This document shows, in pieces, positions 1 through 6,247 of a DNA stretch of 6,247 bases (positions within the stretch are counted from its first letter, which is position 1; each line of letters opens with the position of its first letter). The DNA lies in the NCBI GenBank assembly GCA_023230905.1, contig JALNWL010000156.1:1-6247 (forward strand), in the 5' to 3' direction. Position numbers and translations under genes: made by a program. Source of the stretch: Syntrophales bacterium (GTDB lineage: Bacteria; Desulfobacterota; Syntrophia; Syntrophales; UBA2251). Below the pieces are notes generated by a model. The model was not told where the DNA came from. It made no database searches and saw only the letters and a program-made list of their open reading frames with translations.

Positions 1-1
1 G

Positions 2-604
2 CTGCCGTTCAACGAGCGGCAGTATAACCCGGAGACGCGCCAGTACACGTACGTTCCGACCCGGGGGCCGCTCTTCGGTCGCTCGGACGGCCTCGGGGGC
101 ATTCTCGTGGTGCTCCTGTTCGCCTTCATTCTGGGGTACGCGGCGACCCTGGCCGAACCCGCCCTTAACGCCCTGGGGGCCACCGTCGAAGATCTCACCG
201 TCGGCGCGTTCAAAAAGTCCCTGCTCATGCAGACCGTTGCCATCGGAGTGGGAGCGGGACTTGCGATCGGCGTGGCCAAGATCGTCTGGGACCTTCCGCT
301 GATCTGGCTCCTGGCGCCGCCCTATCTTTTGCTCCTGTTCGTCACGGCCTTTTCGACCGAGGAGTTCGTAAACATCGGGTGGGACAGCGCCGGTGTGACC
401 ACCGGGCCGATCACCGTGCCGCTGGTGCTCGCGATGGGTCTCGGGATCAGCACCCAGGTCGGGGTGGTCGAGGGATTCGGCATTCTGGCGATGGCCTCCG
501 TCTGTCCCATCCTTTCGGTGCTCGTGGTCGGCCTTTGGGTGACGATGAAGCGCAGGGCCGCGCAGGCGTCCGTGCCGTCGGGAAAAGGAGGGACGACCCC
601 ATGA
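2..604 (+). CDS. DUF1538 family integral membrane protein, C-terminal part (5' end outside window)
   Basis: The reading frame is open from the first bases of the window, so the gene begins upstream; 200 residues are visible. A GTG at 107 is internal and is not a convincing start, because family-like sequence continues before it (a polar loop at visible residues 1-30). Hydrophobic segments lie at about 31-50, 75-94, 99-117, 137-150 and 158-181, followed by a basic cytosolic tail (KRR at 183-185). The family hallmarks are visible: TLAEPAL (49-55) near the start of the unit, and WDSAGVTTGPITVP (127-140) before a glycine-rich helix. These put acidic residues (Glu52, Asp128) in or next to membrane segments, as expected for ion coupling. 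DUF1538 proteins are either single units or tandem duplicates; this would be the second unit of a tandem protein, or the end of a single one. From memory, paired DUF1538 proteins of Halomonas (UmpAB) were reported as Na+(Li+,K+)/H+ antiporters. Transport function here is inferred, and the substrate is unknown. The stop codon overlaps the next gene's start. Confidence 0.85.
   Translation: MPFNERQYNPETRQYTYVPTRGPLFGRSDGLGGILVVLLFAFILGYAATLAEPALNALGATVEDLTVGAFKKSLLMQTVAIGVGAGLAIGVAKIVWDLPLIWLLAPPYLLLLFVTAFSTEEFVNIGWDSAGVTTGPITVPLVLAMGLGISTQVGVVEGFGILAMASVCPILSVLVVGLWVTMKRRAAQASVPSGKGGTTP
585..591 (+). promoter_or_regulatory. Shine-Dalgarno site of the PII-like gene
   Basis: AAGGAGG lies inside the last codons of the DUF1538 gene, nine bases before the ATG at 601 and twelve before the ATG at 604. 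The spacing favours 601. That ATG overlaps the upstream TGA (602-604) as ATGA, a typical arrangement for translational coupling. Confidence 0.8.
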
Positions 605-1728
605 TGGAGCGCCGGAAGCAGGTTGCCAAGATTACCGGAATCGTCAACCGAGGGGAGGCGGTAGGCGTCATCGAGGCGCTCGCCGAACACGGAATCGTCG
701 ACGCACATCTTGCCGTGGGCCGCTCCGACGTCCTGCACGACAAGAAGTGGCTTTTTGGGGCCTCGGAGCGCACCGTCATCGACGAAGACCCGATCGAAAT
801 CCTGACCTTCCTCGTGGACCCCGCCCTGGAGGACGCGGCGCTGAAGCTTGTCCTTCACGCAGGAAGGCTCGGCATTGCGGGACGGGGCATGGCCTTCAGC
901 GAGACCGTCGAACTGCTCTGGGCCCATGAGCTCTGCGCTGAAAACCGGACGGCCGATTTTACGGTGGCGAGCGACATTCCCCTCCTGTCCGATCTGGCGC
1001 TCGTGTGCTGCATCGCGCAGCGCGGCGAGGGCGACCGGATGGCCATGATCTCCCTCGACACCGGAACGTGCGTGCCGGCCATCACCTTCGGACAGGGCAC
1101 CGGCGTCCGCGACAAGATGGGGCTCCTCCGGATCACGATTCCCGCCGAGAAGGAGGTGGTCCACATCGTTACGGACCGGCACGATGCGGAGGGCCTCATG
1201 AACCTGATGATCGACGTGGGCGACCTGGACCAGCCCGGCAAGGGCTTCCTGTATTGCGCACCCCTCAACCGGGGCATTGTCAACACGAAAATCAAGCGGG
1301 GCGTCACCCGGCACGCCGCCAGCATTGAGCAGATTGTCTCCGTCATCGATGAACTCAAGGGCGGGACCAAATGGAGGCGCCGTTCCGGGACCGCGGAGAG
1401 CGAAGACGCGGGGAAGGCCTATCTGCGCGACCTGACCGATCTGACGATGCTCTGCAACGAGGGACGGGGGCCGGAGCTCGTCAAGGCCGCCATGGCCGCG
1501 GGAGCCGCGGGGGCGACCATCGGGCGGCAAAGGCATGTCCGTCCCCGGCAGTCCCCCCTGAGCCGCCTGTCCCCCGCTCGCGAGTGCTGCAACATGATCG
1601 TCTCCCCGGAGCAGACCCCGGCCATCGGTGAGGCCCTTCGGCAGGCCGGCGCCTTCGATGACGAGACGCACGGCCAGGTGTACGCCCGTCCGGTTCCGAA
1701 GGCCTTTACCTATATCGGAAAATCCTGA
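601..1728 (+). CDS. Triple-module PII (GlnB)-like regulatory protein, partner of the DUF1538 membrane protein
   Basis: The protein has 375 residues, is soluble, and lacks a signal peptide or membrane segment. The frame stays open upstream, but the ATG at 601 has a strong ribosome binding site and matches the start of the first PII fold. I see three PII-like units. Unit 1 (about 9-105) runs from KITGIVNRGEAVGVIEALAE, very like the first strand and helix of GlnB, to GRLGIAGRGMAF (88-99), which matches the GlnB segment TGKIGDGKIF. Unit 2 (about 132-227) has a GQGTGVRDK loop (164-172) and ends with DQPGKGFLYCAP (210-221). Unit 3 (about 279-371) ends with DETHGQVYARP (354-364). A charged linker (about 255-275) precedes unit 3. 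No tyrosine sits in any T-loop-like stretch, so GlnD-type uridylylation is unlikely. The position of the GlnB ATP-binding Lys90 is Met97, Phe216 and Gln359. Overlap with the DUF1538 gene suggests that it senses a nucleotide or other ligand and gates that protein, as GlnK does AmtB. The PII assignment is by eye and fairly firm; ligand and target are inferred. Confidence 0.85.
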   Translation: MMERRKQVAKITGIVNRGEAVGVIEALAEHGIVDAHLAVGRSDVLHDKKWLFGASERTVIDEDPIEILTFLVDPALEDAALKLVLHAGRLGIAGRGMAFSETVELLWAHELCAENRTADFTVASDIPLLSDLALVCCIAQRGEGDRMAMISLDTGTCVPAITFGQGTGVRDKMGLLRITIPAEKEVVHIVTDRHDAEGLMNLMIDVGDLDQPGKGFLYCAPLNRGIVNTKIKRGVTRHAASIEQIVSVIDELKGGTKWRRRSGTAESEDAGKAYLRDLTDLTMLCNEGRGPELVKAAMAAGAAGATIGRQRHVRPRQSPLSRLSPARECCNMIVSPEQTPAIGEALRQAGAFDDETHGQVYARPVPKAFTYIGKS

Positions 1729-1754
1729 AAAAGACGTCCGTCGCCGCAGGGGGG

Positions 1755-4580
1755 CTAGGCCGGCCCCGTTCGTGAAAGGATCGGCTTGAGGAACCGGCCG
1801 GTCAGGGACTCCTCGCAGGCGGCCACCTCCTCGGGCGTCCCCTCGGCGACGATCCAACCCCCGCCGGGGCCGCCCTCCGGGCCCAGATCGATGATGTGGT
1901 CGGCGGACTTGACGACGTCGAGGTTGTGTTCGATGACGACCACGGTGTTGCCCATGTCGACCAGGCGCATCAGGACGTCCAGGAGCTTCTGGATGTCGGC
2001 GAAGTGCAGGCCGATGGTGGGTTCGTCCAGGATGTAGAGGGTGTTGCTGTTGGCCCGCTTGCCCAGCTCGCGGGAGAGCTTGATCCGCTGGGCCTCCCCG
2101 CCGGAGAGGGTCGTGGCCGACTGCCCCAGGCGGAGGTAGCCCAGGCCGACGTCGTACAGGAGCTGGAGCCGGGTCCGGATGGACGGGATGTTTTCGAAAA
2201 AGCTCAGCGCCTGCAGGACCGTCAAATCCAGGACCTCGGCGATGTTCCTGCCCTTGTAGCGGATGTCCAGGGTGTCCGGGTTGAAGCGCCGGCCGTGGCA
2301 GACGTCGCAGGTGACGTAGACGTCGGGCAGGAAGTGCATCTCAATCTTGATCAGGCCGTTGCCCTCGCAGGCCTCGCACCGTCCCCCCTTGACGTTGAAG
2401 CTGAACCGCCCCGGCTTGTAGCCCCTCATCCGGGCGTCGGGCAGTCCGGTGAAGAGCTCCCGGATCGGGGAGAAGATCCCGGTATAGGTCACCGGATTGG
2501 ACCGCGGCGTCCGGCCGATGGGCTGCTGGTTGATCATGATGACCCGCTCGATGCCGCCCAGATCGACGATGCGCCGGATCTTCCCGACCCGGCCCCGCTG
2601 CCGGGAGAGCTTGCGCTCCAGGATCTTGTGCAGGGTCCGCATGACCAGCGTGCTCTTTCCCGAGCCGGAGACCCCGGTGACCGCGGTGAACACGCCGACC
2701 GGGATGCGGATGTCGATGTCCTTTAGGTTGTGCTCGTACGCCCCCTCGAGGACGATGAACCGGTCCGGCCGGGGGCGGCGGGATGACGGAAGGGGGATCG
2801 AAACCCGCCCGGAGAGGTACTGGCCCGTCAGCGAGGGGCCGTAGCGGCACACCTCCGCGGGCGACCCCTGGACGACGACCTCGCCCCCCTCCTGGCCGGC
2901 CCCGGGCCCCATGTCGATGATGTGATCGGACGACAGCATCATGTCCGCGTCGTGCTCGACGACGAGCACCGTGTTCCCGAGGTCGCGCAGGCGCTTGAGC
3001 GTGTGGATCAGTCGGACGTTGTCGCGTTGGTGCAGACCGACCGTCGGTTCGTCCAGGACGTAGAGGACCCCCACCAGGCCCGAGCCGATCTGCGTCGCCA
3101 GACGGATGCGCTGGCCCTCGCCGCCGGAGAGGCTGTCCGCGGACCGCTCCAGGCTCAGGTAGTCCACGCCTACGTCGATCAGAAAGCGCAGGCGCTCCCG
3201 GATCTCCTTCAGGATCCGTTCCGCGATGAGCGTTTCCTGGGGCGTCAGGGGAAGGGTGTCGAACCACGCCTGGCACTCCCGGATCGACAGGCGGCAGACG
3301 TCGAAGATGTTCCGGCCGGAGACGGTGACGGACAGGCTCTCCTGTTTCAGCCTGGCGCCCCTGCAAGCCGGACATTCGCGCAGGCTGATGTACTTCATGA
3401 GCTCCAGACGGACGGCGCTGGACGTGGTCTCCCGGTAGCGCCGGTCCAGCGTGTTGATGATCCCCTCGAAGGCCTTGGTGTAAAAGAACCGCCGCCCGCG
3501 CCGGTCCCAGTAGAACTTGATCTTTTCCTTGCCGGAGCCGTACAGGAGCGCCTCGCGGATGTTCGCCGGCAGGCGGTTGAAGGGGGTGTTGATGTCGAAC
3601 TGGTAGTGCTGGGCCAGGGCGTCCAGCCGCTGGAAGAAGAAGACCGAATTCCGCCCGGCCCAGGGCGCGATGGCGCCTTCCCGGATCGAAAGCGACGGGT
3701 CGGGGATGACCAGGACTTCGTCAAAATACATCTTGGACCCCAGCCCTCCGCAGTCCGGGCAGGCTCCGTACGGGGTGTTGAACGAGAACATCCGGGGCGC
3801 CAGCTCCGGCAGGCTGATCCCGCAGTCCGGACAGGCATATTTCTCGCTGAACAGGATCTCCTCTCCCCCGACGACTTCCACCCGGACGAGGCCGTCCGTC
3901 AGGCCTGCCGCCGTCTCCAGGGAGTCGCGCAGGCGCTTGCGGATCCCCTCCTTGACGACGAGCCGGTCCACGAGACAATCGATATCGTGGCGCTTGTTCT
4001 TGTCGAGCACGATCTCGTCGGCGAGTTCCCGCAGTTCGCCGTCCACGCGGACGCGGACGAACCCGTCCTTGAGCAGTTTCTTCAGGTCTTTCTGGAACTC
4101 CCCTTTTTTCCCGCGGACGATGGGGGCCAGCAGGTTGACCCGCGTCTTCTCGGGCAGGCCGAGGACGTGGTCGATCATCATGTCGATCGTCTGGGCAAGG
4201 ATCTCGCGCCCGCACTGATAACAGTGGGGGACGCCGATGCGTGCAAACAGCAGGCGGAGATAATCGTAGATCTCCGTCACCGTGCCGACGGTGGACCGGG
4301 GATTGTGGCTCGCCGCACGCTGTTCGATGGCGATGGCGGGCGACAGGCCTTCGATGGACTCCACGTCCGGCTTGTCCATCTGTCCGATGAACTGGCGCGC
4401 GTACGTGGACAGGGATTCGACGTAGCGCCGCTGTCCCTCGGCGTAGATCGTGTCGAAGGCGAGCGACGATTTTCCCGAGCCCGAGACGCCCGTGATGACG
4501 ACGAGCCGGTCCCGCGGGATGTCGAGGCTGACGTTCTTCAGATTGTGCTGGGACGCCCCCTTGATGCGGATCCAGTTCAT
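1755..4580 (-). CDS. uvrA: UvrABC excinuclease subunit A (DNA damage recognition ATPase)
   Basis: UvrA dimers bind distorted DNA, load UvrB in nucleotide excision repair, and are recruited by Mfd at stalled RNA polymerase. The 941 residues match the usual length of about 940. In order: Walker A GVSGSGKSS (31-39), the UvrB-binding insertion (about 130-245), zinc-site pairs CPDC (250-253) and CPDC (274-277), signature SLSGGEGQR (483-491), Walker B LYVLDEP (506-512), then the second ATPase with Walker A GVSGSGKST (636-644), zinc-site pairs CEAC (735-738) and CDVC (758-761), signature LSGGEAQR (825-832) and Walker B LYILDEP (848-854). Both cassettes look intact, and the UvrB-binding insertion argues against a UvrA2-type paralogue. 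The ATG at 4580 gives an N-terminus that lines up with E. coli UvrA without gaps and has a weak GGGTGG site five bases upstream. An in-frame GTG at 4589 would add three residues but lies only seven bases from a stable hairpin. It is probably cotranscribed with the SurA-like gene 48 bases upstream; I see no canonical LexA box. Confidence 0.98.
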   Translation of the reverse strand: MNWIRIKGASQHNLKNVSLDIPRDRLVVITGVSGSGKSSLAFDTIYAEGQRRYVESLSTYARQFIGQMDKPDVESIEGLSPAIAIEQRAASHNPRSTVGTVTEIYDYLRLLFARIGVPHCYQCGREILAQTIDMMIDHVLGLPEKTRVNLLAPIVRGKKGEFQKDLKKLLKDGFVRVRVDGELRELADEIVLDKNKRHDIDCLVDRLVVKEGIRKRLRDSLETAAGLTDGLVRVEVVGGEEILFSEKYACPDCGISLPELAPRMFSFNTPYGACPDCGGLGSKMYFDEVLVIPDPSLSIREGAIAPWAGRNSVFFFQRLDALAQHYQFDINTPFNRLPANIREALLYGSGKEKIKFYWDRRGRRFFYTKAFEGIINTLDRRYRETTSSAVRLELMKYISLRECPACRGARLKQESLSVTVSGRNIFDVCRLSIRECQAWFDTLPLTPQETLIAERILKEIRERLRFLIDVGVDYLSLERSADSLSGGEGQRIRLATQIGSGLVGVLYVLDEPTVGLHQRDNVRLIHTLKRLRDLGNTVLVVEHDADMMLSSDHIIDMGPGAGQEGGEVVVQGSPAEVCRYGPSLTGQYLSGRVSIPLPSSRRPRPDRFIVLEGAYEHNLKDIDIRIPVGVFTAVTGVSGSGKSTLVMRTLHKILERKLSRQRGRVGKIRRIVDLGGIERVIMINQQPIGRTPRSNPVTYTGIFSPIRELFTGLPDARMRGYKPGRFSFNVKGGRCEACEGNGLIKIEMHFLPDVYVTCDVCHGRRFNPDTLDIRYKGRNIAEVLDLTVLQALSFFENIPSIRTRLQLLYDVGLGYLRLGQSATTLSGGEAQRIKLSRELGKRANSNTLYILDEPTIGLHFADIQKLLDVLMRLVDMGNTVVVIEHNLDVVKSADHIIDLGPEGGPGGGWIVAEGTPEEVAACEESLTGRFLKPILSRTGPA

Positions 4581-4585
4581 GGGCG

Positions 4586-4591
4586 CCACCC
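4586..4591 (-). promoter_or_regulatory. Probable weak ribosome binding site of uvrA
   Basis: On the minus strand GGGTGG stands five bases before the ATG at 4580. It is a weak Shine-Dalgarno match and could pair with the following GCGCCC, which would partly hide it. It supports the ATG over the in-frame GTG at 4589, which lies within this site. Confidence 0.4.
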
Positions 4592-4596
4592 ATCCG

Positions 4597-4614
4597 CGGG
4601 CGGAGAACCGCCCG
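4597..4614 (-). promoter_or_regulatory. GC hairpin in the leader between the SurA-like gene and uvrA
   Basis: The transcript reads CGGGCGG-UUCU-CCGCCCG, a perfect 7-bp all-GC stem with a four-base loop. It starts 14 bases after the stop of the SurA-like gene and ends 16 bases before the uvrA ATG. No U-run follows, so it is not a standard intrinsic terminator. It could slow or tune readthrough and uvrA translation, or protect the uvrA message from 3'-5' decay of upstream segments. The structure is certain as sequence; the role is inferred, and GC-rich DNA makes some such stems by chance. Confidence 0.45.
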
Positions 4615-4628
4615 GCCGCCTGCCCGCT

Positions 4629-5597
4629 CTACAGACGGATTTCAATGTGGGACCGTTTGCGCAGCCCTTCGATCCAGTCTCCATACTTCACTTCCAGTTT
4701 CTGCTCTTCCAGCCGATCCACGATCTCTTGACGCACAGCCTCGATGGGCTTGACGCCCGCGCCGCGCTTGTCCACCAGCTTCAAGAGGTGCAGCCCCAGG
4801 GAGGATTCGATGATCTCGCTGACCTCATCTTGCTTGAGGCGGAAGGCGACCCGATCGACCTCCGGCAGCATCAGCCCCTTCTCGATGAATCCCAGGTCGC
4901 CGCCCTGGGCCGCCGCCGGTCCCTGGGAATAGGTGACCGCCATCAGGTCGAAAGGCTCCCCCGCCATGATCCGCTGCCGGATGGTCTCCGCCTGCTCCCG
5001 CAGCTTCTTTTTGCCTTCCTCGTCCAGGTTGGGGGAATAGGGGAGCAGGATCTGCTTGATGTGCACGGCCTCTTTCCCTTCGTACACTTCGCGATGCTTC
5101 AGGTAGTACTCGCCGATTTCCTCTTCGCTGATGGCGATTTTCGATCGGACGTCGCGCCTCAGGATGCGCATCCGGACCATCTGTTCGCGGATCTCGTTCC
5201 GGTACGCCTCCAGGGTCGTTCCTTCCTTGGCGAGGGCCTCCTTCAGGGCGTCCAGCGAAACGTTCTGCCGCCGGGCCATGTCGCGGATCGTTTCCATGAC
5301 CTCCTCATCCTTGACGACGATCCCCGTTTTCTTCGCCTCCTGTTCGAGCAGAAGCTTGTCGATCATTCTCTTGAGCAGATCCATCCGCGTCTCCTGGAGG
5401 AGCCGTTCCTTGTTGGGCCCTTTGTAGGTGTCTTCGATCCGCTTCTCCATGGGTTCGAAGGCGCTGTTCAGTTCATAGGAGGTGATGATCTCGTCGTTGA
5501 CCACGGCGACGATCCGCTCCACGACGCTGGTTGCGGCCGCCGCGGATGACGCGAACAGGCAAACCAGAAACAGCAGAACGATTTGATGGGCTTTCAA
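4629..5597 (-). CDS. Secreted SurA-like chaperone with one parvulin-type peptidyl-prolyl isomerase domain
   Basis: A 322-residue exported folding factor, likely periplasmic, assisting outer-membrane or secreted proteins by chaperoning and prolyl isomerisation. The proposed start is TTG at 5597: it follows AAAGGAG by eight bases and yields an immediate signal peptide (MKAH, hydrophobic core about 6-16, ASSAAAA cleavage region near 22). An ATG at 5675 overlapping mfd would put a 26-residue polar extension before that signal and has no comparable binding site. Mature residues VERIVAVVNDEIITSYEL (26-43) are typical of the SurA N-terminal domain, followed by a helical, charged region (44-160). The parvulin domain spans about 173-278, with HIKQILL (179-185), QGGDLGFIEKG (231-241) and SSLGLHLLKL (265-274). 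A final helix ends the protein. E. coli SurA has two parvulin domains; only one is present here, so it may instead be described as a PrsA/PpiC-type protein. Cys13 lies in the signal core without a lipobox, so a lipoprotein is unlikely. Its client proteins are unknown. Confidence 0.9.
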   Translation of the reverse strand: MKAHQIVLLFLVCLFASSAAAATSVVERIVAVVNDEIITSYELNSAFEPMEKRIEDTYKGPNKERLLQETRMDLLKRMIDKLLLEQEAKKTGIVVKDEEVMETIRDMARRQNVSLDALKEALAKEGTTLEAYRNEIREQMVRMRILRRDVRSKIAISEEEIGEYYLKHREVYEGKEAVHIKQILLPYSPNLDEEGKKKLREQAETIRQRIMAGEPFDLMAVTYSQGPAAAQGGDLGFIEKGLMLPEVDRVAFRLKQDEVSEIIESSLGLHLLKLVDKRGAGVKPIEAVRQEIVDRLEEQKLEVKYGDWIEGLRKRSHIEIRL

Positions 5598-5605
5598 GAG
5601 TCTGT

Positions 5606-5612
5606 CTCCTTT
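5606..5612 (-). promoter_or_regulatory. Shine-Dalgarno site that sets the TTG start of the SurA-like gene
   Basis: On the minus strand AAAGGAG lies eight bases before the TTG at 5597. It is the best ribosome binding site near the beginning of this gene, and the resulting protein begins directly with a signal peptide. I therefore prefer TTG to the upstream ATG at 5675. Confidence 0.8.
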
Positions 5613-5667
5613 CGTCGAAGAAGGGGCCGCCTGGCCGTTCGAGGCGCCATTCGGCCGGGTCGGTTTT

Positions 5668-6247
5668 TCACGCATCGGGTTTCCCGGTGCCGAGGGCGTC
5701 GATCAGGCGCCGGGCCCCCGCGAGGACCCCGTCCCCCTTGAGGCCGGGAAGCGGAACATACAGGCGGTAATCCGGCGTCAGCCGGATGCCGGGCGGTGTT
5801 TCCCGCGCGGCCGCGGGCTTTCTCAGGGATCGGGCGAGCGTTCGCACCGGCTTCTCCCGGGGCGGCGGAAGGTTCATGAGCTTCGCGAGGTCGCTGATCC
5901 GGGCCGGATCGACGGGGCTGTCCGGGGAAAAATGAATGAAAAGCTGTTTTTCATCGTATCCCATCTTGCGTCCCTTCAGATCCGTGAGGGCGTTCCGGAT
6001 CCGGATGACCTCGAGGAGATTGTCCACCTCTCCGGGGATGAATCCGTAACAGTCGAGCAGTTCCGCGCGGATCTCCGCCAGGGTGTCCTCGTCGGCGGCC
6101 AGGGAAATCCGCTTGTAGGTGACGAGCCGCTGATGCTCGTCGCTCATGTAATCGGAGGGAATATAGGCCGGCACCCCCAGGTGAATCTCCGGCCGCACGC
6201 GCTCCTCGGGCGGGCCCTCCCCCTTGATCTCCCGGATCGTCTTTTCC
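5668..6247 (-). CDS. mfd: Transcription-repair coupling factor Mfd, C-terminal fragment (gene continues past window end)
   Basis: Mfd is a DNA translocase that removes stalled RNA polymerase and recruits UvrA to the lesion. The frame is open at the window edge; 192 residues and the TGA stop are visible. A GTG at 6198 is internal, since family sequence continues through IREIKGEGPPEE before it. This is the C-terminal TRCF domain (domain 7): EIHLGVPAYIPSDY (20-33), then LVTYKRISLA (41-50), DEDTLAEIRAELLDCYG (52-68), and a helix-strand unit to about 125. These match E. coli Mfd segments such as the one around RLSFYKRIASA. Known biology: this domain packs on the N-terminal UvrB-homology module and hides its UvrA-binding face until Mfd engages polymerase. 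A basic, proline-rich stretch (127-152) near the end looks lineage-specific. The helicase and polymerase-interacting domains lie outside the window. It is followed after 70 bases by the SurA-like gene on the same strand. Confidence 0.95.
   Translation of the reverse strand, partial: EKTIREIKGEGPPEERVRPEIHLGVPAYIPSDYMSDEHQRLVTYKRISLAADEDTLAEIRAELLDCYGFIPGEVDNLLEVIRIRNALTDLKGRKMGYDEKQLFIHFSPDSPVDPARISDLAKLMNLPPPREKPVRTLARSLRKPAAARETPPGIRLTPDYRLYVPLPGLKGDGVLAGARRLIDALGTGKPDA

Noticed and set aside
379..600. Extension of the PII-like gene upstream to an ATG at 379
   Set aside because: The added residues are Arg/Gly/His-rich and lie in another frame of the conserved DUF1538 gene. The ATG at 601 has the ribosome binding site and begins the PII fold.
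1758..1799. GGCCGG and CCGGCC near the uvrA 3' end as a possible terminator stem
   Set aside because: The six-base arms are self-palindromic, separated by about 30 bases, lie inside the uvrA coding region and have no U-run.
322..1857. A 511-codon open frame on the minus strand opposite the DUF1538 and PII-like genes
   Set aside because: It runs through the convergent junction and both real genes, gives a low-complexity Arg/Gly/Pro-rich product, and lacks any domain. It is another GC-driven shadow.
4620..4634. CTG-N9-CAG resembling a LexA (SOS) box upstream of uvrA
   Set aside because: The canonical enterobacterial spacing is N10, the flanking bases do not fit, and it sits across the end of the chaperone gene. 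LexA motifs also differ among bacterial phyla, so this match carries no weight.
2922..5549. An 875-codon open frame on the plus strand opposite uvrA and the SurA-like gene
   Set aside because: Its codons are in exact register with those of both minus-strand genes, which happen to share a frame. A stop would need TTA, CTA or TCA codons in the real genes, and these are rare in GC-rich DNA. The product has no recognisable domain, and the minus-strand genes are unmistakable.
5598..5667. Possible promoter between mfd and the SurA-like gene
   Set aside because: Reading the 70 bases on the minus strand I find a ribosome binding site but no convincing -35/-10 pair; the region is too GC-rich to call one by eye.

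Overview
The window is GC-rich chromosomal DNA carrying two gene groups that converge near position 1740. High GC content, the family resemblance of the proteins and the mfd / parvulin chaperone / uvrA order suggest a Gram-negative bacterium, perhaps of the former Deltaproteobacteria (Desulfobacterota). That placement is an inference from memory and is not proven by any marker gene. I see no RNA gene, insertion sequence, CRISPR array or sign of recent transfer. Coding density is very high: the three complete gene-to-gene gaps are 26, 48 and 70 bases.

Plus-strand group (1-1728): the C-terminal part of a DUF1538 integral membrane protein, cut off by the window start, overlaps by four bases (ATGA) a 375-residue soluble protein. 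That second protein reads as three consecutive PII (GlnB)-like modules in one chain. The pair looks like a membrane transporter with a dedicated, translationally coupled PII-type regulator. As far as I recall, DUF1538 proteins of Halomonas act as cation/proton antiporters, so an ion-transport role with cytosolic ligand sensing is a reasonable hypothesis here. The three-in-one PII architecture is the most interesting feature of the window, because PII proteins normally work as homotrimers.

Minus-strand group (6247 down to 1755): read in transcription order, these are the C-terminal end of mfd (transcription-repair coupling factor), a secreted SurA-like chaperone with one parvulin domain, and a complete uvrA. 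Mfd and UvrA are direct partners in transcription-coupled nucleotide excision repair, so their presence in one apparent operon makes functional sense. The periplasmic chaperone between them is not obviously related to repair. The chaperone most likely starts at a TTG codon behind a strong Shine-Dalgarno sequence. A perfect 7-bp GC hairpin lies in the uvrA leader.
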